DNA of 64,000 nt from Flavobacterium columnare NBRC 100251 = ATCC 23463 (GTDB lineage: Bacteria > Bacteroidota > Bacteroidia > Flavobacteriales > Flavobacteriaceae). A program made the position numbers and the translations under genes. The DNA is taken from assembly GCF_002530675.1 (NCBI RefSeq), contig NZ_PCMX01000018.1, positions 1 to 64,000 on the forward strand. The letters are read 5' to 3'. Shown here one piece after another: positions 46,349 through 55,795 of this stretch. The notes under the pieces were generated by a model. It was not told the DNA's origin and did not search any database. It was given only the letters and a program-made list of their open reading frames with translations. Positions within the stretch are counted from its first letter, which is position 1, and the number at the start of each line of letters is the position of its first letter.

Positions 46349-47518
46349 ATGAACACGGCAGAACTTATCTCTTTACTAAAAAACCCTAATACAATCACTC
46401 ATTCACAATGCAGTGAATTGGAATCTGTACTTAAAGAATATCCATATTTTCAAAGTGCACGAAGCTTATATCTAAAAGGGTTACATATACAAGACAGTTT
46501 TAAATACACTACTGCTCTTAAACTTACAGCTGCTCATACCACTGATAGAACCGTTCTTTTCGACTTTATTACCAATAAAAATTTCGCACAAGAACTCTAT
46601 TTTACAGAAAACACATCAGCATACGAAACAAAAACTATATCACCAGAAAAAATTACAAAACCTATAAGCAACATAATTGAAGAAACAAGAAATACAACCA
46701 TTTCTCTAGAGTTAGAATCTGAAGCACAAAGTAGCGCCACAGATGAAGAAAAACTAGAACAATCAGTACTCAATTCAATTATCATTGCTAATGAAATAGT
46801 AGAAGATGTGAACGATAATACAATTAGAGAAGAATCTATCTCATTAAAAAACCCTTTAGAAAAGTCTATTTTATCTTCTATATCAGAATCCGACCAATCT
46901 GCTAACAACAAAATTGAAGTTGCTACTTCTATTAACCCATCAATTAGAGAAAAAATATCTTGGTTGGAAGACACTGTTGATTTAGAGCAAGAACAAGCAA
47001 TAGACATCAATCTTAGTGAGCCTATTATCCTTGATGATAGCAAAACTCTTTCATTTCAAGAATGGTTGCTTTTATCTAAAACAACCCCTATTGAAAGGCC
47101 TGAAAATAGCGTCACTACAAAAAACAAAGAATCTGAAATAAAAAAAGAAAAAGAAGTTAATATTGAGGAAATCAGTAAAGCGGTTCCCCTTTCTACAAAT
47201 AATGAAAGCTCTAATATAACAGAAAAAAAAGAGATTGATGTAAGTTCAAAAATGGATTTAATCGACAAATTCATCCATACAAATCCAAAAATTTCTCCTC
47301 CAAAAGATAACATTCCTACTCCAAATTATATTGTCAAGAAGAACGATAGTCCCTATTTAATGACCGAAACTCTAGCAAAAATTTATTTGGAACAAAAAAA
47401 ATACACGAAAGCAATACAAGCTTATGAAATTTTAATTTTGAAATATCCAGAAAAAAGTAGTTTATTTGCAGACAGAATTTTGGATATAAAAGATTTACAA
47501 CAGAATAACAACAGATAA
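46349..47518 (+). CDS. TPR-tail protein between lptE and secG
   Basis: 389 residues. A helical N-terminal part (LLKNPNTITHSQCSELESVLKEYPYFQSARSLYLKGL), a long acidic low-complexity middle (about 95-310), and a C-terminal single TPR (MTETLAKIYLEQKKYTKAIQAYEIL). Conserved in this place in Flavobacteriaceae; function unknown. Three bases separate it from lptE and from secG, so all three are probably co-translated. Confidence 0.8.
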   Translation: MNTAELISLLKNPNTITHSQCSELESVLKEYPYFQSARSLYLKGLHIQDSFKYTTALKLTAAHTTDRTVLFDFITNKNFAQELYFTENTSAYETKTISPEKITKPISNIIEETRNTTISLELESEAQSSATDEEKLEQSVLNSIIIANEIVEDVNDNTIREESISLKNPLEKSILSSISESDQSANNKIEVATSINPSIREKISWLEDTVDLEQEQAIDINLSEPIILDDSKTLSFQEWLLLSKTTPIERPENSVTTKNKESEIKKEKEVNIEEISKAVPLSTNNESSNITEKKEIDVSSKMDLIDKFIHTNPKISPPKDNIPTPNYIVKKNDSPYLMTETLAKIYLEQKKYTKAIQAYEILILKYPEKSSLFADRILDIKDLQQNNNR

Positions 47519-47521
47519 ACA

Positions 47522-47884
47522 ATGAGTACATTTACAATTTTCTTAGTATTAATCACTATAGTTTGTTTTTTATTAGTGGTAGTAATTATGGTGCAAAACC
47601 CTAAGGGAGGAGGATTATCTTCAACTTTTGGTAGTTCACAAATGATGGGTGGTGTTCAAAAAACAACAGACTTTCTAGATAAATCAACTTGGTATTTAGC
47701 AGGAACTTTATTAGTATTGATCTTATTATCTAGTTTAAGTTTCAATGGAACAAGTAACGATACAGGATCTAAACTAATTGATGAATCGGCTGCTCCTGCT
47801 GCAATTCCAGCGGCATCAGGGACTAATGGTAAAACAGCAACTCCATCTACTCCTGTTAAAGCCGCTACAGACGAAAAAAAATAA
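47522..47884 (+). CDS. secG: Preprotein translocase subunit SecG
   Basis: 120 residues. Two membrane helices (about 3-22 and 57-75) around the conserved loop VQNPKGGGLSSTFGSSQMMGGVQKTTDFLDKSTW. A Ala/Pro/Thr-rich tail is usual for Bacteroidota SecG. Part of SecYEG. It is the last gene before a strong terminator. Confidence 0.95.
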   Translation: MSTFTIFLVLITIVCFLLVVVIMVQNPKGGGLSSTFGSSQMMGGVQKTTDFLDKSTWYLAGTLLVLILLSSLSFNGTSNDTGSKLIDESAAPAAIPAASGTNGKTATPSTPVKAATDEKK

Positions 47885-47903
47885 TCCAAAACAAAAATAT
47901 TTA

Positions 47904-47940
47904 AAAATGCCAGCTTGTCAGAGCTGGCATTTTTGTTTTT
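47904..47940 (+). terminator. Terminator after secG
   Basis: Perfect nine-base stem ATGCCAGCT / AGCTGGCAT, loop TGTCAG, then TTTTGTTTTT. Confidence 0.95.
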
Positions 47941-47964
47941 GCCAATTTTGACAGCTTTTTCAAC

Positions 47965-47980
47965 TTGGCACAATTTCTGT
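47965..47980 (+). promoter_or_regulatory. Candidate groESL promoter element (TTGGCAC)
   Basis: TTGGCAC-AATTTCTGT resembles a sigma-54 -24/-12 site, but the -12 GC is GT here, so the fit is partial. A TTTTGACAG word lies 19 bases upstream. No TAnnTTTG is seen, which suggests that groESL does not use the common promoter. Confidence 0.3.
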
Positions 47981-48028
47981 CCAAATAGCTACAGAATTTA
48001 ATAACAATTAAAAATCCAAAAAATAATT

Positions 48029-48304
48029 ATGGCATTAAACATTAAACCACTTTCAGACCGCGTTATCGTGGAACCAGCGGCTGCCGAAACACAAACAGCT
48101 TCTGGTATCATCATCCCTGATACAGCTAAAGAAAAACCTCAAAAAGGAATTGTGGTAGCTGTAGGAAACGGGAAAAAAGACCAACCTATGACTGTTCAAG
48201 TTGGCGATACGGTTCTTTACGGAAAATATGCTGGAACTGATTTAAAATTTGAAGGCAAAGATTATTTAATCATGCGCGAGGAAGACATACTTGCAATCAT
48301 CTAA
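48029..48304 (+). CDS. groES: Co-chaperonin GroES
   Basis: 91 residues: [16 protein letters not shown] at the start, the mobile-loop region [18 protein letters not shown], and [32 protein letters not shown]. Forms the heptameric lid for GroEL. First gene of the groESL pair; the 82-base gap to groEL carries direct short repeats (AATCACTAATCACTA). Confidence 0.97.
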   Translation: MALNIKPLSDRVIVEPAAAETQTASGIIIPDTAKEKPQKGIVVAVGNGKKDQPMTVQVGDTVLYGKYAGTDLKFEGKDYLIMREEDILAII

Positions 48305-48362
48305 AATAGTAAAAAGTTAAAAAGTAAATAGTGAAAAGTAAATTTCAAAGACTGTTCACTAA

Positions 48363-50018
<1,656 letters not shown>

Positions 50019-50051
50019 TCGAAAACCTCGATAACTTAATAGCTTAAAATT

Positions 50052-50076
50052 GCCGTTCGAAAGAGCGGCTTTTTTT
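50052..50076 (+). terminator. Terminator after groEL
   Basis: Stem GCCGTTC-GAAA-GAGCGGC (one G-T pair) followed by seven T residues. Confidence 0.9.
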
Positions 50077-50266
50077 GTGATGAGGGGTGATGGATGATAG
50101 AGAATAGATAAAAACTTGAAAAAAAAGAAGTTCCTAGAACACTTATGCAATAAATTATTTCTTTTTAGAAGTAGGATAATACTTTTTCAATTGTTTCAAT
50201 GAAATCAATACTAGAACAAATGTACAAGTAAGGCTATTTATGAATTGTAGAAAATCTTAAAAAAAG

Positions 50267-50636
50267 CTAAAGACAAGCTTCTTTTATTTTATTTAAATAT
50301 TTTTGACAAAGTTTAGAATGTTCAGGATGAACTTTATAATCAACGTACCTTGCAGTAAAACTACAATTCATTAAAAACGAATAATATGCAGCTACCACCG
50401 GTAAGCCTACCTGAACTAATTGACAAGTAGCCTCATGCTTACCTTTACATTTTAACACTCTATAAGCATCCTCTATACTATTACACAAAATCCCATTATA
50501 AGTACTCGGAAGTAATTTACCGTGAACAAAATGAAGAGCTGAATAAAATATTAGCCCAATCCAAAAACTTCCCTTCATTGTAAAGTTGCTCAGATAATTC
50601 TTTATTATGCTCAGCATGTTCTACTCTACTACTCAT
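50267..50636 (-). pseudogene. HEPN-like protein gene, frameshifted
   Basis: Two frames together give one protein. From ATG 50636 the first frame reads MSSRVEHAEHNKELSEQLYNEG then KFLDWAN. The second frame, after about 50550, reads FYSALHFVHGKLLPSTYN, ending in AAYYSFLMNCSFTARYVDYKVHPE and LNKIKEACL. A shift near 50545-50553 (ANI-LF against the expected A-LFYSALH) joins them. The R-x6-H in RYVDYKVH fits the HEPN ribonuclease motif, and the helical pattern fits HEPN. The start overlaps the stop of the upstream gene (ATGAGTAG), so the pair was one unit. Alone, the 116-codon frame from 50617 would begin with unrelated residues. A sequencing error is possible. Confidence 0.65.
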
Positions 50637-51102
50637 TGGATACTTTTAAAAAACCGTCAACTTTCAATTCAGACGCATTTAAATTATCACTCTGAACAAA
50701 GAAATATTGGGCATTTATTCCAAACTCTTCTTTAAATTTATTTTGTAATTCAAATGATATTTTAAAAAAAGTTTCAATAAAATCTTCATTAAAAGTATTC
50801 TGTAAATTAGTAACAACCAAGAATTTGAAAGCAAAAGGATTAACATAAAAATCTTCGGAAGAAAAACCAGCTTCCTCTAATCTTCTTATTAAATCAATCC
50901 CATAAAGAAACATTTGTGTTGAAGCTCTAGTAAATTTATTTTTTAAATCTTCTAATGCTTTTTGACCTCCATTTTCTTCACCCTTCTTAAATGCATCTAT
51001 TACATAATCAACATGAAAATATCCATCTATCAAAACTTCTTTAGATTCTGTTTCAATAGTTTTAAGATAATTCTGTAAATTTTTAGAAATGACACTTGAC
51101 AT
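50629..51102 (-). CDS. Protein of unknown function upstream of the HEPN-like gene
   Basis: 157 residues, soluble, mixed helical at first (SKNLQNYLKTIETESKEVL) and with a strand-like end (AQYFFVQSDNLNASELKVDGFLKV). I recognise no family. It overlaps the HEPN-like start by eight bases. Two-gene units with a HEPN toxin-like partner suggest, but do not show, a toxin-antitoxin or defence role. Confidence 0.55.
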   Translation of the reverse strand: MSSVISKNLQNYLKTIETESKEVLIDGYFHVDYVIDAFKKGEENGGQKALEDLKNKFTRASTQMFLYGIDLIRRLEEAGFSSEDFYVNPFAFKFLVVTNLQNTFNEDFIETFFKISFELQNKFKEEFGINAQYFFVQSDNLNASELKVDGFLKVSNE

Positions 51103-51410
51103 AATATTTAGTGATTAAAAAGTTGTTTTTTAACTTAACCAATATAGTTATTTTTCTTTCACAAAAGTACATTTTTTAATAAAAACAAAAAAAGACTCCC
51201 TACATTCAAGCAGACGGCTCCATCCTTAAGGTCAGAAAACTTATTAAAATACCTCTAAAAACTCTTTTCCCTAAAACCTTAAAACATCCCAACAACACCG
51301 TTCCCACGAACGGTATTTTTTACTTCTTAACAAAAAGCTAAAAAAGCTTGCTGTTATTGAGTGTTTTGCTAAGTTTGATGCTAAAAAAACAGCTAAAAAA
51401 TCAAACAGTT
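51103..51410. other. Intergenic stretch with a terminator-like hairpin
   Basis: Contains ACCGTTC-CCAC-GAACGGT followed by ATTTTTTAC at 51297-51320, a plus-strand terminator-like hairpin without an obvious gene in front of it. No coding region is seen. Confidence 0.5.
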
Positions 51411-51860
51411 ATGTTACTCAAAAAACTAAGCTTAGGGGCATTATGGCTTTTTTCAAACCTAGGCATGGCGCAAACCGCACAGGATACGCTGGCCATCAAA
51501 CAAGTTGCTTTAGATTATATTGAAGCGCAACATAAGGTTAATCCGCAACAAATGGAGCGCGCCCTGCATCCTAGAATGGTGAAACGCACCTTCTGGAAGG
51601 ATAAAGCAACGGGGAAAGACTACCTGCGGGAAACCTCAACCGAGTCGATGGTTTTACTGGCAGAAAGCTATAATAAAAAAGGGGATGCTTTTCCGCCTCA
51701 TCCTAAAAAAGACGTTATTTTGTTAGATGTTTCGTCCCGTACGGCATCGGTCAAATTAATTGCCAACGAATGGATTGATTATATGCACATCGTAAAACTC
51801 AATGGGACTTGGAAATTAGTGAATGTCCTGTGGCAATTTAACGATGTACGACAACATTAA
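51411..51860 (+). CDS. Secreted NTF2-like (putative lumazine-binding) protein
   Basis: About 149 residues from ATG 51411 (the frame is open 21 codons earlier, but those residues are not signal-like). Signal peptide MLLKKLSLGALWLFSNLGMAQ. The mature domain (ALDYIEAQHKVNPQQMERALHPRMVKRTF ... VKLIANEWIDYMHIVKLNGTWKLVNVLW) is a cone-shaped NTF2-like fold. Such small proteins are common and of unknown role. By eye its GC content is higher than that of neighbours (more GCG, CTG and CGC codons), which might reflect transfer. Confidence 0.75.
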   Translation: MLLKKLSLGALWLFSNLGMAQTAQDTLAIKQVALDYIEAQHKVNPQQMERALHPRMVKRTFWKDKATGKDYLRETSTESMVLLAESYNKKGDAFPPHPKKDVILLDVSSRTASVKLIANEWIDYMHIVKLNGTWKLVNVLWQFNDVRQH

Positions 51861-51976
51861 AAATTTACCTATAAAAACACTTATCTGCACAAACATTCTA
51901 GGATTAGGAAGTTGAAAAATAGCCTTTTTAAAAGATCTAGCCCTTGTTTTTATAACTCATACACACATTCTTTCTT

Positions 51977-52102
51977 TAAACCCAGATTATGTCTTAGACT
52001 TTTGATGAAGATAAAAAGGGCAGAAAAGGTAAAATATACGGATTTTTTACCCCATTGTCCATTTCCACCTGCAACGTTTCCCTAATGTGTAATCTGGGCT
52101 AA
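51977..52102. repeat. MITE-like repeat, copy D
   Basis: Left end TAAACCCAGATTATGTCTTAG; right end CTAATGTGTAATCTGGGCT, inverted. The inner left part has GATGAAGATAAAAAGGGCAG, as in copies B, E and F. Confidence 0.8.
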
Positions 52103-52125
52103 AATAGCACAATTAAGTTTAAAAA

Positions 52126-52298
52126 AGACTGTATCAAAAGCTTCAAAATGGTGTTTTTACTCTTGTAAGGACATATTTTGTGGGGTTTTACAATCAAAAA
52201 AACAGTATTTTCTCTAGATAAGCTAAAGTAAAATCTTTGAATGGTTCAAAAACATAATCCCTGCTCTTTTGCTCAACTCCTTTTTAGGATACAGTCTT
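52126..52298. repeat. 173-bp segment with terminal inverted repeats
   Basis: AAGACTGTATC at the left is the perfect inverse of GATACAGTCTT at the right. No coding capacity. It ends 15 bases before the MarR stop codon. Confidence 0.55.
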
Positions 52299-52312
52299 AA
52301 ATATCTTTTATA

Positions 52313-52915
52313 TTATACCTTAATATACTCTGGACAATCAGCCCTTATTTCAGAATCCGTAAGTTTAACATTCATCAATTTACAATACTGTAATCCTTTG
52401 TCAAGAGTATAAAAAGAACAGGTAAAACACATTCTCTGGATCTCTATAATATTTGCTTTCTGTAGGTCATAAATAAGTTTTAATAAGCTACTTAACACTG
52501 TGGTTTTTTGTTCTTCTGATAAGTTTTCAAAAGTTTTTTGTATAAGAGAAGCGAAAAAGGATCCTTTGGAAGCTATTTTTTTCCCTTCTTGTGTTAATGA
52601 AAGTAAAAAACTTCTGGTATCTATGATATTTGTTTCTTTCTTTAATAGTCCTTTACGAATCAAAACCTTAATACTATCACTTATTGTAGCTTTAGTCATA
52701 TTAAATTCCTCTGCTAAGTAGCTTACTTTGCATTTTTCTTCGGAATGAAAACAGATAAAAATTAAAATCTGAATTTGAATAGGACTAAGAGAGTTTTCCT
52801 TACTTTCTTTCCATAATAAAACTCTAAACGCTTCTGAAATACGTTCTAAAGCAACCCCTATTCTGCTTTCAATCTTTTGATTTTGCTCATCCAAATTAAA
52901 CATTGAATGCTTCAT
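52313..52915 (-). CDS. MarR-family regulator with C-terminal cysteine cluster
   Basis: 200 residues. A winged HTH of MarR type (ILIFICFHSEEKCKVSYLAEEF, NMTKATISDSIKVLIRKGLLKKE, wing DTRSFLLSLTQEGK) spans about 45-115. After the dimer helices there is an extra cluster Cys163-x2-Cys166, Cys178, Cys194 (CFTCSFYT, YCKL, DCPEY), fit to bind zinc or an Fe-S centre. It may sense redox state or metals. The two palindromic operators at 54622-54665 and 54964-54976 are candidate targets. Confidence 0.85.
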   Translation of the reverse strand: MKHSMFNLDEQNQKIESRIGVALERISEAFRVLLWKESKENSLSPIQIQILIFICFHSEEKCKVSYLAEEFNMTKATISDSIKVLIRKGLLKKETNIIDTRSFLLSLTQEGKKIASKGSFFASLIQKTFENLSEEQKTTVLSSLLKLIYDLQKANIIEIQRMCFTCSFYTLDKGLQYCKLMNVKLTDSEIRADCPEYIKV

Positions 52916-53001
52916 CTGTTTAGAATATATAAGGATAAAAAAATGAATTATTTCTTTGTTTCATATTTCTTTTGTTTACGCTTTTAAGTAAAAATGTATG
53001 C

Positions 53002-53361
53002 TCATTTAGAAGGGCTTGCTACATATATCCAAGCTTTTTTTCCTGATTCAAAGGTTTCTAATATCCTATGGTATTGATCTACTTCATACCTATCTGTTTC
53101 CTCTAATTCAGCAGATGTTATTTCAAATATAATTCCTTTGATACAATCTGATTTATTTCCTGTTTTTACAGCAATTGGATGGTATTCTTGTTCACTTTTA
53201 GCTAAAACTTTAGGATCTGTTATTAATAATTTTTCAATTTCATACCCTTTCAAAACATCTTTTTGTCCTACTAAAATTCTTCCATAGTTTTCAAGTTGAA
53301 CTTTTTCTAATTGTAAAGTACCATAAGAAAAGAGTAAATGGATAGGATCTTTCATTAGCAA
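53002..53361 (-). CDS. Gamma-glutamylcyclotransferase-like (AIG2/GGACT) protein
   Basis: 119 residues. HLLFSYGTLQLEKVQ is the substrate-loop signature (YGTL), and IIFEITSAELEETDRYEV and YHRILETF carry the conserved glutamate and aromatic part of the fold. Substrate is unknown; GGACT- and AIG2-like members act on gamma-glutamyl amines. It overlaps the DUF2024 gene by seven bases. Confidence 0.85.
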   Translation of the reverse strand: MLMKDPIHLLFSYGTLQLEKVQLENYGRILVGQKDVLKGYEIEKLLITDPKVLAKSEQEYHPIAVKTGNKSDCIKGIIFEITSAELEETDRYEVDQYHRILETFESGKKAWIYVASPSK

Positions 53362-53618
53362 TTTTCCATTTCTATTATAAAATATCCTTTTTTATGTATT
53401 TCTTCTTCCCACTGAGGTTCAAGAGAATCTATATGACAAAATTTACATTCTTCAGAAGTTAATTTTTGTCCTTCTTGACCTTTTGTTTTTAAATATTCTT
53501 TACCATAATTATAAATTATAGCTGGATTTGTTACAATTTCTTGAGGCACAATTATATCAAAGTGCATAACATCTCCTTCTTTTTTTGTTACATAGGTATC
53601 CCAAACTGCTACTTTCAT
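53355..53618 (-). CDS. DUF2024 family protein
   Basis: 87 residues; MKVAVWDTYVTKKEGDVMHFDIIVP and KLTSEECKFCHID are typical of DUF2024. Function unknown. Coupled to the GGCT-like gene. No clear promoter is seen in the 227 bases upstream. Confidence 0.85.
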   Translation of the reverse strand: MKVAVWDTYVTKKEGDVMHFDIIVPQEIVTNPAIIYNYGKEYLKTKGQEGQKLTSEECKFCHIDSLEPQWEEEIHKKGYFIIEMENC

Positions 53619-53845
53619 TTTTTATTTCTATTAAGTTATAGAGGCCATAATTTAACTACACACTATTCTTGAAAAGTTGTAATACGAATTCTAGTATTTA
53701 ATATTTTTTTAGTGCTTTTAAACGGTTAATAAACCAAAACATCTTATTTATATTGCTTTCTAGACATAAGGTAAGCCATGACCTCAACGATATTAATTTA
53801 TTATTAAGATTCTTATTAGATTTCTAAACGTATAAAATAAGTCAA

Positions 53846-54586
53846 CTATTTTACTTTAAAAGGTAAGGATAACTTTCCACTCGCTACAGAATATATTTTA
53901 TAAACACCTAACATTGGTTTGTCACCTCCTCCTTCGTGACCGCCATTGTCATTAGCTTTTACTTGCATATAAACCGTTACGCCATCATACGAAAAATCTT
54001 TTTTATTATTGATTCTATAATCTGGAACAATCACTCTAATCGTATTTCCTTTAGTTACAACCTGAAAACCAGGCGAATCCATATACATAGGCATCCCAGG
54101 ATTCGTTGATGGTAAAACAACTGTTTTGTCTTTAGAATCAAATTCCTTTACGGACAATCCTCCTTGAACGCGCTTGTCCTCTGTTAGAACTACCCAGTGT
54201 GGATGCCAAATTATTCCATCATTTTTAAAATTACGATCTGCATCTTCATCCCATAATGGGGTATCATCAAAGTCTGGATGAGATGTCAAAGCTAATGCTA
54301 CAATTCCTTCTGTTTGACCAAATCCAACATCAGTTGGTTTTAAAGTTGTAGGAAATACATACCCCAAAACAGGAGCTCCATTAAGTTGACCTACTGGTCT
54401 AGGTGTTGTTTTTCCTGCTTGTCCTTTAACTGTTATTTCCCAAATAGTAGCCCCTATTTCGGCTGAATGCTTTACATTTACTTTTTGGATTTTAAAGTTA
54501 TCATTATCATATTTACCACATTTGTCGCAGGCAAAACCATAAAGTGTAAAAAGAGAAAAGCCGAAAGAAATAAATAAATTTTTCAT
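53846..54586 (-). CDS. Secreted protein of unknown function, operator-controlled
   Basis: 246 residues with a signal peptide (MKNLFISFGFSLFTLYGFA) followed by CDKCGKYDND. The mature protein is beta-rich with IIWHPHWVVLTED and a Gly/His tail region (NDNGGHEGGGDKP). No family is recognised. A palindrome TTAGGAnTCCTAA-like pair lies in its promoter (54622-54634, 54651-54665), as in front of the thioredoxin-like gene. Confidence 0.65.
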   Translation of the reverse strand: MKNLFISFGFSLFTLYGFACDKCGKYDNDNFKIQKVNVKHSAEIGATIWEITVKGQAGKTTPRPVGQLNGAPVLGYVFPTTLKPTDVGFGQTEGIVALALTSHPDFDDTPLWDEDADRNFKNDGIIWHPHWVVLTEDKRVQGGLSVKEFDSKDKTVVLPSTNPGMPMYMDSPGFQVVTKGNTIRVIVPDYRINNKKDFSYDGVTVYMQVKANDNGGHEGGGDKPMLGVYKIYSVASGKLSLPFKVK

Positions 54587-54616
54587 TTTTGTACGATTTT
54601 AAATTATTGAAAAAAT

Positions 54617-54665
54617 TAAATATAGGAATCCTATTTTTTACACACAAAATATTAGGATTCCTAAT
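54617..54665 (-). promoter_or_regulatory. Promoter with two palindromic operators
   Basis: Minus strand: TTG (54647-54645), 20 bases, TATATTTA (54624-54617). The palindrome ATAGGAATCCTAT (54622-54634) overlaps the -7 element, and ATTAGGATTCCTAAT (54651-54665) lies just upstream of -33. Their centres are 30 bases apart, about three helical turns. Bound dimers would block transcription. Confidence 0.65.
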
Positions 54666-54681
54666 TATTTAGATTAAAAAA

Positions 54682-54915
54682 TTAACCTTTTACATCCGAT
54701 AAAGTAGCTCCAAAATTTATATGAAGTACATTTCCGTTTGCTGTAAGTAAGGCGGGCACTGATTTTACCCCTGCTTTTTCTGCTTCAGTAATACGATTAC
54801 GGTCTTCACCAAGATGTACAATTTCAACATTAGCCTCACCTATAAGGTTTACAATGTCGTGTTCTGCACTAATACAAACAGGACAGCCTGCATGATAAAA
54901 AATTGATTTTTCCAT
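54682..54915 (-). CDS. Small thioredoxin/glutaredoxin-like protein
   Basis: 77 residues with the redox motif CPVC (YHAGCPVCISAEHDIV) and the cis-proline VKSVPALLTANG, ending in a short helix. It is like glutaredoxin-type thiol proteins of small size; cytosolic. Its own promoter holds a palindromic operator. The gene in front (53846-54586) has the same operator, so both are likely controlled by one factor. Confidence 0.8.
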   Translation of the reverse strand: MEKSIFYHAGCPVCISAEHDIVNLIGEANVEIVHLGEDRNRITEAEKAGVKSVPALLTANGNVLHINFGATLSDVKG

Positions 54916-54954
54916 TTTTATTAATTGATTTTATTTTTAGCATTATTGCTGGTA

Positions 54955-54984
54955 CAAATATAGTTAGGATTCCTAATTAAACAA
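54955..54984 (-). promoter_or_regulatory. Promoter of the thioredoxin-like gene with operator in the spacer
   Basis: Minus strand: TTG (54984-54982), 19 bases, TATATTTG (54962-54955). The palindrome TTAGGATTCCTAA (54964-54976) lies exactly between the two elements, a classical repressor position. Confidence 0.75.
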
Positions 54985-55080
54985 ACTATTTTTATATTTT
55001 TTTTTCGAACTACAAGCTAAATCAAAATATCTCAAACAAAATATTTAATAAAATGCTCATTTTTATTGGATATAATTCAT

Positions 55081-55255
55081 TTAAATGTCAGATTACATTA
55101 AATCTTGTGATGAATATGAAAAGGGTAAAAAAGATTAAAAAGACATTCATTTTTTTAAAAATCTAATTTTTCTACGCTCAAGACAAAAAACGGATTTCTT
55201 TTAGATTCAAAACTGTTTGTATCTGTACTAAATTTCAAATACCTAATTTGTATTA
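55081..55255. repeat. MITE-like repeat, copy F (degenerate)
   Basis: TGTCAGATTACATTAA..CTTGTGATGAATATGAAAAGGG at the left, and TATCTGTACTAAATTTC at the right as in copy E. The terminal repeats are weak. Confidence 0.6.
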
Positions 55256-55340
55256 AAAAGAGGCTTTAGTCATCTTTTATTCATAAAAACACATTTTGAT
55301 TAAACCTTACTATAGTATGTAGTAAGTTTTATAAAAAACA

Positions 55341-55502
55341 TTAAACCCAAATTATACGTTGGCCTTTCGGATCAAGATGAAAAAGACAAAGAAGTTAAGA
55401 ATAAACAGTTTTTTCACCAAAACTGTAGTTTTATCACCTTGAGAACAAAAAATGAAGTCGTATTTATCTGTACTAAATTTCTAATGCGTAATTTGGGTTA
55501 AA
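55341..55502. repeat. MITE-like repeat, copy E
   Basis: TTAAACCCAAATTATACGTTGG at the left (in part) and CTAATGCGTAATTTGGGTTAA at the right form the terminal inverted repeat. Inner GATGAAAAAGACAAAGAAG as in D and F. Confidence 0.8.
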
Positions 55503-55795
55503 TATTCGCCTCAAAAACTCCTGTCTTTTTACTTGATTTATAATACAACTCGTTATCTGTAGATAGGTATAAAAAAAAGGATAGAAACGATCAGAAAAAT
55601 TGTTCTAGCAAATTTTTTGTCCTTCTTAGAACAAAAAATACAGGTTATAGTCGTTTGATTCAGGTATCAGATTTAAATAAAGAGAGAACAACAGGATATG
55701 CGATTAAATGCAGGAACTAGCACCAGACCCCCCAATGTATTTCATAGAGAGGCTTAAGCCTATGAAAAAAAAATTGTTTTTTTTAACAGGTGTTT
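55503..55795. other. Intergenic stretch after the pigment-type operon
   Basis: A further, very weak relative of the MITE family may lie at 55540-55680 (CTTAGAACAAAAAATA, GTCGTTTG). CATAG..GGCTTAAGCC..CTATG at 55741-55765 and AACAGGTGTT / AACACCTG at 55785-55807 are hairpins near the end of the operon. No gene is seen. Confidence 0.4.

Larger units (their letters stand above)
51861..52312. other. Repeat-filled stretch between the NTF2-like and MarR genes
   Basis: Holds MITE-like copy D (51977-52102) and the long inverted repeat at 52126-52298. No gene is seen. Confidence 0.55.

Noticed and set aside
46597-47043. 148-codon minus-strand frame opposite the TPR-tail gene
   Set aside because: Serine/isoleucine-rich antisense of an acidic low-complexity region.
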